From: Lagopus muta
Taxonomy: Eukaryota > Chordata > Aves > Galliformes > Phasianidae
Length of the DNA: 64,000 nucleotides
Assembly (NCBI RefSeq): GCF_023343835.1
Contig: NC_064433.1
Location: 68,036,032 to 68,100,031, forward strand
Reading direction: 5' to 3'
Position 1 is the first letter of the stretch. Every line of letters begins with the position of its first letter. Below, in pieces: positions 37,589 through 49,500 of the stretch. Position numbers and translations under genes: made by a program. The notes under the pieces were generated by a model. The model was not told where the DNA came from. It saw only the letters and a list, made by a program, of their open reading frames with translations, and did no database searches.

Positions 37589-39159
37589 TTAAGTCCTCTG
37601 GTATTACAGTGGAAGGGTATCTAGAGCTGAAGCCTTCTGTGGGGAGTGAAGTTGTCCTGTCCTGGAATGATCAGTTCATAGCAACCACAGAAGGGAAAGA
37701 AGATGGAGCATCAGCTGTGTTTCTTGGGAATCATTCCAGGAGATATGAGCCACTGTTGATTCAGCAAGCACTGCCTGCCAGAATAAGGTCATGTCAGCAG
37801 GCCAGCATTACCCTGTCCTTTAGCATTGGAAGGACTGATCACTTTCCACAAGATCTTTGCTACTCCTTGTCTCATATGTCTATTTCCTAAATTTATTCAG
37901 CAACACAATTGCAACAAAGTCTTCACTGGTCTTTCCACTAGGAAGAAAGTAGAGATGATGATGAGATTCCACCTCATCTGAGCCACTTGAGTCCATCTAT
38001 CCTCTGAAGAAGAACTTCTCCTTACTTACAAATTAAATTCCCCTGAGGGAAGACTTTTCCCCACTTATCATAAAGGAAGCTTCTTGATTTATGTGCCTCT
38101 AATTAGAGGGGACTAATAGCAACCTGATACACAAGAAGCCTGACAACAGTGCACTGACTCACAGAGCATACTTAGGACATCATGCCACTGACTGCATTAG
38201 CTTCTCTATGAAGCTTTTCCCAGGAACCACGATACAGCCAGCCCACAGGAGTTCAGGTCCAATGGAAAGCCATGCTGTTTTCCCCTACCTAGAGAACAGC
38301 CTGCTGTTCAGCCCTAGCCCAGGGACTGCAACTGACTGAGATCGCTGCCTCATATTCAAAGCGTTCCAACAAATCTCAATGAAGACACCAAAACTGGAGA
38401 AGACCCTAATGCACATTTTGCCAACAGTTAATAAAATACCATTAGGAACTGGTGTTACCAATACTTTCCTACAGAAAATTTCTGCCACATATTCCTCATA
38501 TGGCTCTAAACATCAAGGGAATGCTCTGGTCTATAGACCAGGAACACAGATCATGAGATACCCAGTCTGGAAAGTAATTAAGGAGACGTTACAGCAACAT
38601 CCCTGCAGAAGGAGCTTCACCTTCAAATGTTTTACAATCTACTGTTTTATTAGCTTTAAGTGCTGCAGCAGGCCAAAGAGTTATCAAATCCTAGGAACAT
38701 AAGATTTTCTTTTTTGGAGCAGAGGCACAAAGAGCCTCAGTCTGTACTTAACTCCTCGTCATACCTAACTGTGCTGATGGGCAGACATTAATTTCCCTCT
38801 TTGCTTCTCCCTTTCCCTGATCTGTTCTTGGGTCCTATGAAGGTGGCACATTCTCACAGTGAGCTACTTTTTCTCTCTTGGGTGGCTACATGTCAGGGCA
38901 GATCTGGTCAGTCCCAGAGCAGAGTTTTTAGCCAGTGACCAAAGACTTCCTTCATAGCCCTGTTTAGCTCCTAATTACCAAAAGTGCACATAGGACATGG
39001 GGTCTCACCTGATTTACACCCTGTACTGATTATGCAAATTTACCCATCCAGACCAGATGTCACTTGAGCAAGAGACAGCAGCTCCAGCAATGGCTCCGTT
39101 TTTCACTTCATGTAACTATGGAAGCTGGTTGGCAGGATTTTTTTTCTTCCTTTCTGCCA

Positions 39160-39185
39160 AGCTTCTCACTTTTTTTTTTTTTCTT
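39160..39185 (+). repeat. T-rich run
   Basis: An uninterrupted run of about 12 T residues followed by CTTCTGCTG; a low-complexity tract without further context. Confidence 0.6.
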
Positions 39186-39406
39186 CTGCTGAAAGAAAAT
39201 TTTGGTTTGCAGATTTTGACTTCAAAAATGAAACAACTTCCACAAAAGAGCAGACACTTCAGGGGAGGATAAAGTTACTTGAAAACCTAGGAAAAACACC
39301 ACTACCATTCTTAGTACTACTTTTAAAAGCAAACACTTTTAGCATTATTTGTTATCTTATATCTGTCTTACAGAAGGAAAATGCTTTGTGAAAAAGCTGG
39401 ATTTTT

Positions 39407-39480
39407 AGAAGGGGTTTATTCCAGTTCTGCACTCTCTAAACCCCTTCTTCTCAAAAAAAAAAAAAAAAAAAAAAAAAAAA
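39407..39480 (+). repeat. 12-bp inverted repeat followed by A28
   Basis: AGAAGGGGTTTA (39407-39418) and TAAACCCCTTCT (39437-39448) are perfect inverted copies around an 18-base spacer. They are followed after four bases by 28 consecutive A residues (39453-39480). The stem-loop next to an A tail resembles the 3' end of a retrotransposed structured RNA, but I recognise no parent RNA. Confidence 0.8.
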
Positions 39481-40139
39481 GACACAGAACTTGAAATAGA
39501 GTGTGTGGGAAGAAATGTTCTGTCACCATTTTTCTTCTTCTGTAGAAAAAGAAGAATCAAACAGTAACAAAGTTAAGTAAAGAGCAAAACCCCCTCCTTT
39601 ATTTTGTTCTCACTCACTCTCCTTTACCAAACAAATAAAAGCTGGAGCTGGAACATAACCTTCCCCTCACATTTCAGGTAAAACAAGGGAGGCAAATCCC
39701 TTTTATAAGTGAAAAGATAAACCATGAAGAAAAATGCTTTCTGATGTTTTCAATTGCTCACTTTTACACCTGCGTGTAAGGAAAAGGATACTGTTAAGAA
39801 ACAGGAATTCTGCCTCCTTTGCCAAATAACATGACCATTTTGAGGAGTCAAAGGTTTCTTTGACTTTTTCTTTTTCAAAACGCTTGAAAGCCATCTCAAA
39901 AACTAAAGTAACAATTCCCTACATTTTTCAATGCATCACTAGTAACTAACGAAAGACCGAGAAGAAAATCCCATCTAATGACTGCTCGATCAATCTACTG
40001 AGCAATGTGTTCAGCTATCTACTGAACACGCTCATCACATATCAAAGCGCTGCCCAGATCCAGGTGCTCCTTCAGCCTGTGGCTGACGGAACAGACCGCC
40101 TGTTTAGCTTTCTCACCCAACTATTCGTAATAACAGGCG
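39481..40139. other. Intergenic flank of the orphan CpG island
   Basis: AT-rich sequence with no gene, leading to an abrupt rise in CpG near 40140. A donor-like sequence on the minus strand (GG|GTGAGA at 40117/40116) lies just outside the island, but there is no other support for a transcript. Confidence 0.5.
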
Positions 40140-40525
40140 TACGAGCTGGGGCTCCCAATGCCCTGAGCGGTAGATGAGCTGTTATGTCCCAAGGAGCAGG
40201 GCGCATCTCCCCCCTCAGTGCGCCGCCAGGGGGCGCTGCCGCCGCTCGCCTCGACCCTGCGGCCCCCGACGATCTCCCGGGCCCCCGGAGGGAAAAGGCG
40301 ACGCGGCTTCTCTGGTGTTCGGCGCTTGTTAACGTCAGTCGTCGCTGGGAGGTGGCGAGCCGAAGGGGAAGGAGCTTCTCCGTTAGCTGCAGCACCCATC
40401 CGGGCGGGTGTCGTGGAATGGCGGGTGCAGCCCCTCGGGCAGGAGGCCGTGTGCCGCCGCTGGTCCTCATGGCAGCGGGAAGAAGCGAGCGGGGCTGGAA
40501 GCAGAGATGGAGGTGTCCGTGTCGA
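40140..40525. promoter_or_regulatory. Orphan CpG island in the SCUBE1 upstream desert
   Basis: A block of roughly 385 bp is very rich in G+C and CpG inside otherwise AT-rich DNA, about 33 kb from the SCUBE1 start codon and 19 kb from the next island. It contains a near-consensus CTCF core and a CRE-like half site (AACGTCAG at 40330-40337). Frames of 120-195 codons on both strands (for example 40184-40771 plus and 40072-40557 minus) reflect low stop density and show no known domain. It may be an insulator, an enhancer-type CpG island, or the promoter of an unannotated non-coding RNA. Edges are estimated by eye. Confidence 0.75.
40223..40236 (+). promoter_or_regulatory. CTCF core motif
   Basis: CCGCCAGGGGGCGC matches the CTCF core consensus CCASYAGRKGGCRS at 13 of 14 positions (G for A at position 3) and is followed by TGCCG. 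The forward orientation means a loop anchored here would extend toward higher coordinates. Its position inside a CpG island makes occupancy likely to be methylation-sensitive. Binding is inferred and not shown. Confidence 0.6.
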
Positions 40526-40588
40526 GGAGCTTCTGCCTGCCCCCTCTCTGCATACACACACGCATGTTTCCTGGGTCAGAACAGAATA

Positions 40589-40620
40589 AGGACCTCTCAG
40601 AAATCAGGACCTCTCAGAAA
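40589..40620 (+). repeat. Tandem direct repeat of 15 bp
   Basis: AGGACCTCTCAGAAA occurs at 40589-40603 and again at 40606-40620, separated by two bases. It lies just right of the orphan CpG island. Confidence 0.9.
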
Positions 40621-41023
40621 ATACCGTTTCAGTGCCTCTCTCCCAGCTAAATACCTTGAAGAGTCTGTTTCCCTCCCAGCCCCTCAAAAAAATCCCAAAA
40701 CCGAACTGCCCAAACCAGCAACAACAAAGAATGCCAATACCCTGAACAGCATTAGACGGGAAATACCTTAATTAAACGAGTTTTATTTATGGATTTTTCT
40801 TAGTTTTGCCCTAATCGAGGGCATTAGAAAGAATGTATAACGGGAAGACTGCTTCACTTCAGAAATAATTAAGAGCAGCTATTTCTGAGTTCTGGTTGAA
40901 ACAGGTTTTTGTTTATGTTGTAATGAAGAAATGACATTTTGACACCAGGCTGAAACAGGAAACAAGTTCTGTGAGCGCTTCTGACTTGTTTTGAAATAAT
41001 GATACACAGAAAAATGGAAAGGG
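40621..41023. other. Intergenic, no gene seen
   Basis: AT-rich sequence between the orphan island and the CR1 fragment; no feature recognised. Confidence 0.5.
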
Positions 41024-41318
41024 GTATAAAGCTGGGGAGGGATGGGTAGCTACGAAACAAGGGGAAATGGCTTTAAACTGGAAGAAAGTAGATTTATACT
41101 AGGTTTTAGGAAGAAATTCTTTACTGTGAAGGTGGTGAGACACTGGAATTGGTTGCCCAGTGAGGTTGTGGATGCACCCTCCGTGAAAGCTTCAAGGCCA
41201 GGCTTTGGTTGCTTTGAGCAACCTGGTCTAGAAGGAGGTGTCCCTGCCTATAGCAGGGGGTTGGAACTGGGTGATCTTAAAGGTCTCTTTCAACTCGGGC
41301 CATTTAATGAATCTGTAA
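41024..41318 (+). mobile_element. CR1 LINE, 5'-truncated, more diverged
   Basis: This is the 3' end of a CR1 element in plus orientation. Recognisable blocks include AAGGGGAAATGGCTTTAAAC, TTAGGAAGAAATTCTTTACT, GAGACACTGGAATTGGTTGC, GGTTGTGGATGCACCCTCCG, AACCTGGTCTAGAAGGAGGT and GGAACTGGGTGATCTTAAAG, with a mutated terminal octamer (GCCATTTAATGAATCTG). More substitutions and small deletions than the copy at 8.9 kb suggest an older insertion. The 93-codon frame across it is a remnant of the element. Confidence 0.9.
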
Positions 41319-44300
41319 AATAAGCATATGAAGCAGATCCTTGCATTTTTCCCAAAGTGAGAAAATCATTCATTAAGTACCAATGTAAATAAAATTAACC
41401 TGAACTTAATGAACAGTATTAGCTTTTTTTTTTTGGAAGTAGCTCTCAAGTGGCACATATCTGGTCAGTCCCACCAGTTTTGCTGAATGTGATAGTTCGC
41501 AATGTAATGTTTCAGTTTCACCGAATGTTCTGTTATTTCTTAGCATTATTGTCTCTTTCTGCCTAAATAAGAATGCATCAATTGTGAAAATGGTTATTTT
41601 GAACAGCATGGTGGAACATAGGCTTCTTTAGTTTCTCTGCTTTTCCAGTAGTACATTTCCATCTATACATCTGTGTGTGCAGGTGAGATTAGAGGTCCAA
41701 GGAGCTTAGCTGAGATGGGTAGATAAAGAACTCCTGGTTCCTATCTTATTTCTCTGCTACATTAAGGCTATGCTTCCATTGCAGCATAGCAAAGCATGCC
41801 TGTACTCCAACTAGCTTCAAGCAGCGCTACTTTTAATGACTTCAAGCCACTCTGCAAAGAGTAATTGCTAAATTCTGCATAGAACTACTTGGAATTTTTG
41901 TTTCATACCTTTCCTGAAATAAAAAGTGGTGTTTAAAAGAGAAAAAATGTTGACAGAAAAATCACCCAAAGCACCAGTTTTTTGTTTTTTTTTTTTTCCC
42001 AGCAGAATCCTGAAGAATCATCCAAGAGATTAAAAACAGTGAGTTGAATGAGTTTATCTTCCCCCATTCCTTTTAACTAATCGTGTACCTAAAACAAAAG
42101 AATGAGACCTGCATAAAGGAAGATACTAAAGAATCAAGGCTGCTTTTTAACTTGCCTTTGATTTTTGAACCTTTAGAATTTACATATCCAAAGTATTTTC
42201 TGCAATCACAAAAGCTGAACACCAGCCTTTTTTGAGGGGGCATAATAATGATTCCAGGAAGCTGAAGCTACAAGAAAAAATGCTATGTATTGTGATGAGG
42301 TGGCAGCCCTTGTGAGGGGATGCTTAGATGGTGGATGCTCAGCAAAAGCTGTGGCATTACCAGGCTTCAGTAGCTGCAGTTGAAGGGACAAGAAAAACCA
42401 AAACAAAACAAGGAAGAGAAGACAGACGGGGGTCAGTGTTGCCCTCTGTTGCTGGTGACCTCTGTCACCAGCTCATGGTGACAGGCCATCACCAGCTCTT
42501 CCCCACAGAGTGCTGCACTGAAGGAAGTGGCCCCTGTGCCTTTTGCTTCTTGGCTGCTGTTCCCTAAAATGCCTGCAAACTTTGGAGTTATTTAAAAGCA
42601 CCATTGTTTTCAGCTGGGGCTGGGGACTGCTGTTGGAAGAAATTAATACATTATTTAATTTGGAAAGCATACTAAATTCCGTTTTTAGTTCATTACACTT
42701 CACTCCCCAGTGAAAGCAGCCATGTCATTACAAGTAAGATTGCTTTGATATTTACCTGTGCTCTGAGAATGCCATTTCTCAATCTTACTGAAGACGACAA
42801 GCAATAATTAGGAGGGGGAAAGCTGTCTGAGGAATAAAGGATAATAACAAAGGCAGCATTGCATCTGTTGTTAAAATACTGAAATAAAATAAGACTAGGC
42901 TTGTACCTTCCCATTTTCTTTTACAAATGGTAAGGATTTAACTCCGATTAATCTCGTTTGGTGTTGTCACCAGCTTCTTTCAATGAATGTTCTTGCCAGG
43001 TCAGGGTTGGGAGATGAAAGGAATATGTATGTTAAAAAATATGTTTTTAAAATTTCTGTCACAACAGAGTTAAAATCAGCCAGGTATTGATGCATGCTTC
43101 TTCTAATGAATCACATACTACGCTCATCCATTGCTTTTGCTGAAATGCGTGGACAGAAGAGAAGATACTTTCTGTGCAGTCACAGGGAGAGGGAGGACTC
43201 TCCTACCATAAGAAGGCAGCACATTTCAAGAGAATAGGGAATAGGGGGTACAACAGACCAGAATCTTAACACTGACTTTGTTATGTTCCATGTAAGAGGT
43301 AAACAGCAGTACTCCTCTGCGACCCTGTTCGCTTCCTATCATTTACCATAACTGCTTTATCGTAACTCTGTGTGCAGTGACTGTTCTTTGCCATGGGTAC
43401 ACATAGTGCTTGGGATGGCTGAGTTTTAATGCCAGCCTAGGCTTCTGTAATACAAATAATAATTGGAAAGCTTATTGTACCTTCACGCTAAAGACAGTGC
43501 TTCTAACAGAATCATGATAAATGCAAAACAATCTTTCTCATTTTAACCAGGTCTCTTTTTGTTCTGTCAAAGCCACAGACAAAGCAGGGAAAAAAAGGTA
43601 AAAATAGTACGTTTAGTTTTGCATTCCTGGTAGGGCTTTGATGACAACCACACACAGTGTATTATATATACTTCACTTCCCAGCTAATAACATAAACCAT
43701 TCATTCCTTTCCAAGACTATACATTCCAAAAATGTTTCATGTATATTTAATATACTGATTATTTCCTCCATTCCGTTACTAAAGGCAAATTAAATATACC
43801 TAATAATCCCTTCTATTTCTATAGACCCTTTTATCCAAGGGTCCCAAAGCATACCCCAGTTGTTAATTTGCCATGAAAAACACCCTGCCATGAAGCTGTG
43901 AGAATAAATGATTTTGGTAGCTGAATCTAATATACTTTTTGGTTTCAGTATGACCTACAATTATTTCTGGCTTTAGTGAAAGGGAAAGCGTTCCATTTCA
44001 AGTGAAAGGAAACATTCTGTTTTACCTAAAACACTATTTCAGAGCATTTCTGGAAAAATGAGAATTTGGAGAGCAGTAGTGAGGTTCATAAGGAATATTG
44101 TTCAAATAGAGTCTGTTCTTTGCCATTTGCAGTTTGGTAGGGCAGTTGGGGAGAAAAAGTGAAAAATAAGACCCATATCCACTGTGCTTTCTAAGAGAAT
44201 TCTCTTCAGGCAAAGCTTTTCCCAGAACATGGAAGATGGGTTAACTTTCCTAAGAGCCAGACATTGTGGGCTGTGAACTAAGGGTTGCCCCACAAGTACT

Positions 44301-46500
44301 TGCAGACAAGACACTTCAAGGGCACATCTGAACATTGCATCGAAGTCCTTTGTGTTACAACCCAAAGCATGCACTGAATCTCTCTTCTATTTAGATGTAT
44401 TTTTGCTTGTTCCAGTAGTTTATTTCCCTTCTTTTTCCTGTTCCTCTTAGAAAATGATTTTGTGGAACAAAAAAACCATTCAGTTTTCTTCATCCAATTC
44501 CCTTTTTTTGTGTGTGAAAGTAAATCGAGGCATAAAAAGACTGTGCTACTCAAGTCACTAAACTCAGTGTGAGTTTTAACATTAACATCAGTGAAAGCTG
44601 GATGGCATTCAGAACCACTTACTGGCAGACCTGAGACTGGAGCCCAGGAGTCCCCACTCGTGGCCCTGTGCTGTGACCTTGCTGCAGCACAGATGCCTCA
44701 GCGCAGCTGCAGAATTAGCAGACTTAAGTTTAGTTATACTTCCATTTGGATAGCAGTAAGTTGTATGCATGTTCTAGATTTATGTAGTTTAACACTGTGA
44801 GAAGTAATGGAACAAAATTAAGAAGTAATAAGGAAAAATGTAAACAAATAATAACAAAGAAGCTGGAAATTATTGCCTAATATGCACATAGAATGTAATA
44901 TGGATTTGGTTTATAAAGCCCCCAACTTTGTAAGATCTTTTGACTAAGCTACCCTTCAGTGGATTTAATTTTAGCATGTGGTATGTTTGTAACATGTTTA
45001 ATATCATTTTCTCTCAGATGTCTGTGATTTGGTAAACTTAAAGGTTCATTTATCTTCTAATTCTCCAGAGACGTGACTGGAGCCCTTTTGTTAACCCAGC
45101 ACAGTAAAAATGCTGAGGAAGAATCAGATCCTGTCCCATGGAGCTTACATGGACACTATAGCTCCATCTGATTTTCTTTAGCCCTAAATTTTATATACTT
45201 ATCTCTCTTATCCAAATTTAGACAAAGCTAATTCTATAATCCATTACAGTAAAATCCAAACAATGTGAAGGTTACAATATGCACATAGACTTCAATATTC
45301 AACACTCAGTCCCATTTCTAGTTCTACTTTCTTAGTATGACTTAAAAGCCCAAAAACAATTAGACATTGAAAGGATGTTTTTACATGAATGTCTTTTTGT
45401 CTATTTCAGAGGGTTCATTCAAATCTCTTCACCTGCTACAGCTTTGGAGAGTTGCAGCGTACTGAGTTCTTGCCTTTGAAAGATTTGCCTTGGTGGTACT
45501 TAGTGTAGATTCTTCGGGCTTACAGATTTGTTTCAGCAGCTACCCATTTTTATACTGTCCTGCATCCTTTTTGCTTTGTGGTTTGAATAATATCCAAAGT
45601 TCCATGTCTTGAGTGAGTCTTTTTTTTTTGTTGTTTAGTCTTGCTTTTATGAAGTAGCCAACTGTGCTGCCAAATTCAAACAGTTTGAGCCTTGCAGAAC
45701 CTTTAATAGAGTGCCTAAGTTGTGTGTTTAGACGTTATTAAAGCACCTTAATTTGCAAATTGGTCTGCCACTCATGAGAACTATATGTTGAGAGCTTACC
45801 ACTATGCAAAATGCAGGCACAGATGTGACCTCTGCCACCAGCATCCTTTATTCTTTCAACTAGAAAATTATGAAGCTTCTCTCTATATATGCACTGATAT
45901 AGAATTGTTTTATCAATTTTCTTGTGGCAAGTTAAAAAATCCTCAAACCCACAAGCTAGTAGAACTTCTTGAACACAGTTTAAATATGTGATTTTGCATA
46001 TGTAAAGGGTACTTACATTGCTTTCTTCACAGAAGTCTTATTTTTACATATGATTGTCTGAATAACAGAGAAGATCAAAACTCCTGATGCCACCTATGAC
46101 TTTACACCCATGTAAACTTAATCAAGGTAATGCCTATAGCAGAATGCATGATGCCTCATAAAAGGTACAGTAGGTGAGGCAATGTTATCAGAAATGACCG
46201 GGTAACACAGTGAGAAAAAATAAGCAACAAAGTATGCAACACTAAGAGTTTGAGATAAATACCGTGTCTACAGACATTGGAAACTTCTTTTTAGGCTTTT
46301 TACCTGTGCAGAACTGTGTGTTCTCAGGGTGCACATACATGTGTCCCTCCCAAAATACCCTAAATTTTCCAAATGGCAGGAGTTCCAAACTGAAGAACTG
46401 AATTCATACAATTAGTGAATTCAAGTGACCTGAAAGCCTACAATTACTCCTGCTGAGGAATAGTATCACGTAGAGTAAGATCTTTTTAGCTGTCAAGTAT
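41319..46500. other. Intergenic, no gene seen
   Basis: This is AT-rich, unique-looking sequence with short homopolymers (for example T runs near 41990 and 45620). The patch at 42410-42560 is slightly GC-richer and contains a small imperfect palindrome (GTCACCAGCTCATGGTGAC). No domain-bearing frame, RNA gene or LINE was recognised. Confidence 0.55.
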
Positions 46501-49500
46501 CCATCTAAGAGACCATACCAAAACCACAAAAAATATTTGTGTCAGAGATTGCTCTTCCTTGGACACCAGTGAATGATGAGATGTACGTATCCATAAAGCA
46601 CCACAGCAATTTGTTTTGATATTTAAGGAACAATGTTTTGGACATTAATGTTACAAATGTCAAAGTTGCAAAGAATAGAGAAAATAATGGAGTGGAACTG
46701 AGGAGTGACCTGAGGGTAAGTGAGACTGCAGGGCACAGCATCCGCAACAGTGGTCTGGGCATACAGGTTTGCTTAAGGGGAAGACAGAAGGGGAGGAAGA
46801 TGGTCCCTACAAGTTTGTAGGAGTAGGATGTCTGCTGATTTCAAGCTGACATACATCAGCAAATGGAAGTACCAAGTGACTAAGTTATAAGCAGTCAGTT
46901 TCTGCTTGGTGTGAAATGAGGAAAAAGCAGAGATTTAAAGTGGGAAGGGAAAAGAGAGCCTGAATTACAAGACTCATGCAAGGACTGTGGCTTCTAATGT
47001 CTTAGCTTGGAGAAAGTTGAGTTTGTAAATGCTGAAAGAGAACAGACTAGTATTTGTGACATGGCAAGAGAAGAAAATTTGACAGAATACCCCTGTACTT
47101 GGGTAGCATGGGCAGGAAGGAGAAGGAATGAAGTGCCAGACAATGGTCTGATAGCTGTGAACCCCTTATACTAGTTTGGCTGCTGTTTCTTTGTTATCCT
47201 GTCTCTGCATGTAATGTCTTTCATATGATTAGCAAAAGCAGCTACACTACCTCTGTTCAAAGGGAAGGAAGTCAAGCATGGGACATTCCTCTCAAAAACA
47301 GGAAGGCACCTAACTCGAGGGTACGTTAATCATCTAGAAATACTACCAAGCCCACCTTTGCTAGCAGCCAAAGGATGATTGCTTTGCTAGAAATGGAAAA
47401 GAGAATATGCAAAGAAGAGCCACTTACATTCAGTAGCAAGAAGACCATCTCAGGTACAATTTGTGAAGAGCTGCAGCATTAGGAGACTACCATGAGATTA
47501 GGGATTGACACAACTTCCACTTGGACTTGAGTGCTAGAAGCAAGTGGTCTAAGTGCAATGGTGGAGATGTATGTCATATGGCACGGGTCATACCAGGGGC
47601 AATAAAGCAACCAAAGCAGAAGGAGCCAGCTGAAGAACAGAGCCCGTGGGAGCACAGAACAGATTTAGAACGATCAGGGTTAAGGATAAGGGAAATGGAA
47701 AGTGCTGAGTGTTCATTTGCTCTATACCAAAATATTGCAAAAATAAGCGAAGGTAGATAAAGAAATGAAATTCTCCCTGTAAATAAAAAAAAAACAGTTG
47801 AAAAATAGAAATTAAAAGGTAACACATGAAGCAGAAAGGGAAGAGGTATTTCAGCATCAGTAAAAAAAGAAAGAAAAAAAAAAATTCGGATCTTATTCTG
47901 AGAGATAATTTTTGTACGAAAGATGGAGCAATACCTGATGTGAGAGCAGTTTGAGCATAGCAACAAGAGCCAAAGTTTTCACTTCAACACCACGGGTAGG
48001 ATCATCTGCCTCTTTGATGAAGTAATTCAAGTAATTCATTTGAGAAACACTAGGTCAGGCATGAGAATTGCAGATCTGAAATACATGTGGTATTTTCTCT
48101 TAGAAGACAGTTTTCAGAAGTGCAAAACTGTGTGTAGTTAGCATTCTTTATTATTATATAAATAAGATTGGCTTGCCCACTTACACATAGTACATTTAAC
48201 ATGTTGAAGACGAATTGACTCAGTAAATTCTCTTGTCATAGAAAATAGTGAGAACAACATGTAGATGACTCTGGAACAGTAAGAGTTTGTATTCTGAATG
48301 TTCCAACATATTTGACACATTATTTCTGAGGTTCTAACATCACTGGCATGAGGCTTTTCCAAGCTAATAGTATCATATTTCATGCTTCTGGCACCGAACA
48401 AAAATGTTCCTTCTGTGGACTTTCCTCTGTTTGCCCCAGACTCTGAAATTCAGTGTGCAATATACACCTTTCCTTGTGCCAATAATTTCCACTAGACCCC
48501 CCGAACTACTCTCCATTTGCAACTGATAAGATTAAAGGCTGTATGTGCTGAAATATTTTCTAAGACATGACAACTATTCTGGCAAGTAATACATGTGTTA
48601 CCTCTTGCCTGTTGAGTTGCAACTTTGCAAGCTGAGGGCATTGCAGGTTGCTCTGGTTAGGAGAAGAAATTGGAATGGAATCAGCTCTTCCTCTGACATC
48701 AACATGTTTGACTAGACAAAGGAGGAGTCAAATAGCATGAGAATTGTCTACTCTCATAACTCAATCATCTGGCACATTATTCAGCCCTACAATGCTTCAC
48801 TAGCATTGTTACAACAACAGCATGCTCCCATTGCTTGGTCATTTTACACTTAGCTTTCTCTGTGTTTTTCATACATACAAACTGCCCTCCCTTCAAACAT
48901 TGTACTACAGCCCTTGGTTGCACTCTCTAAATTCCCGAGCAGCTCTCTGTATCTTTGATTCCTGGACCATGAGTTTTGGATTGAAGTCCCAACACTTCTG
49001 CTGCATAGTTTCATGAGGGAACTTTACAACTTCATATAGCTTACTGGAAGTAAAAGGCAGTAATTAGCATAACCAATGCAGCTCAAAAACACATCTGTTA
49101 CTTACTCATCACTGCTGATCAGAATAGGCCAACAACTTTAAGCCACTTCCAAAAAGAGTCTTCATAGAAGAATGACAAAAGGTACAGATAAGACACCATC
49201 ATGCCTTTCCATTAGGATGTTCTTGTGTGCAAACAATTTGCAAACAAATTACACTTCATTGCATCTGTCTTTGGAGCTTTCCACTCCTCATGCAGATTTC
49301 TTTCAGGCTACTCAGTGACATCACTTACAACAGGCCCTGAGCAGTGCCTGCTGTGTGAGTGGAAGTTGCTGAGGCCTCCATGCTTTGTGTCCTGGTGGGG
49401 TGAGGGAGGGCCTTGTTACAGAACTAGCTTGTGCAGTGTTGAGTCCAACAGATATTTTTTCAATTTTCTGATGGTAGATAGGGAAGGGGATAACCTTAAC

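Larger units (their letters stand above)
36915..39406. other. Intergenic, no gene seen
   Basis: This is AT-rich sequence containing an A-rich low-complexity block (37535-37588) and T-rich runs near 39160-39185. Frames up to 107 codons show no recognisable domain. Confidence 0.55.

Noticed and set aside
40184..40771. 195-codon plus-strand frame across the orphan CpG island
   Set aside because: No domain, overlapping long frames in other phases, and the frame simply continues into ordinary flanking DNA.
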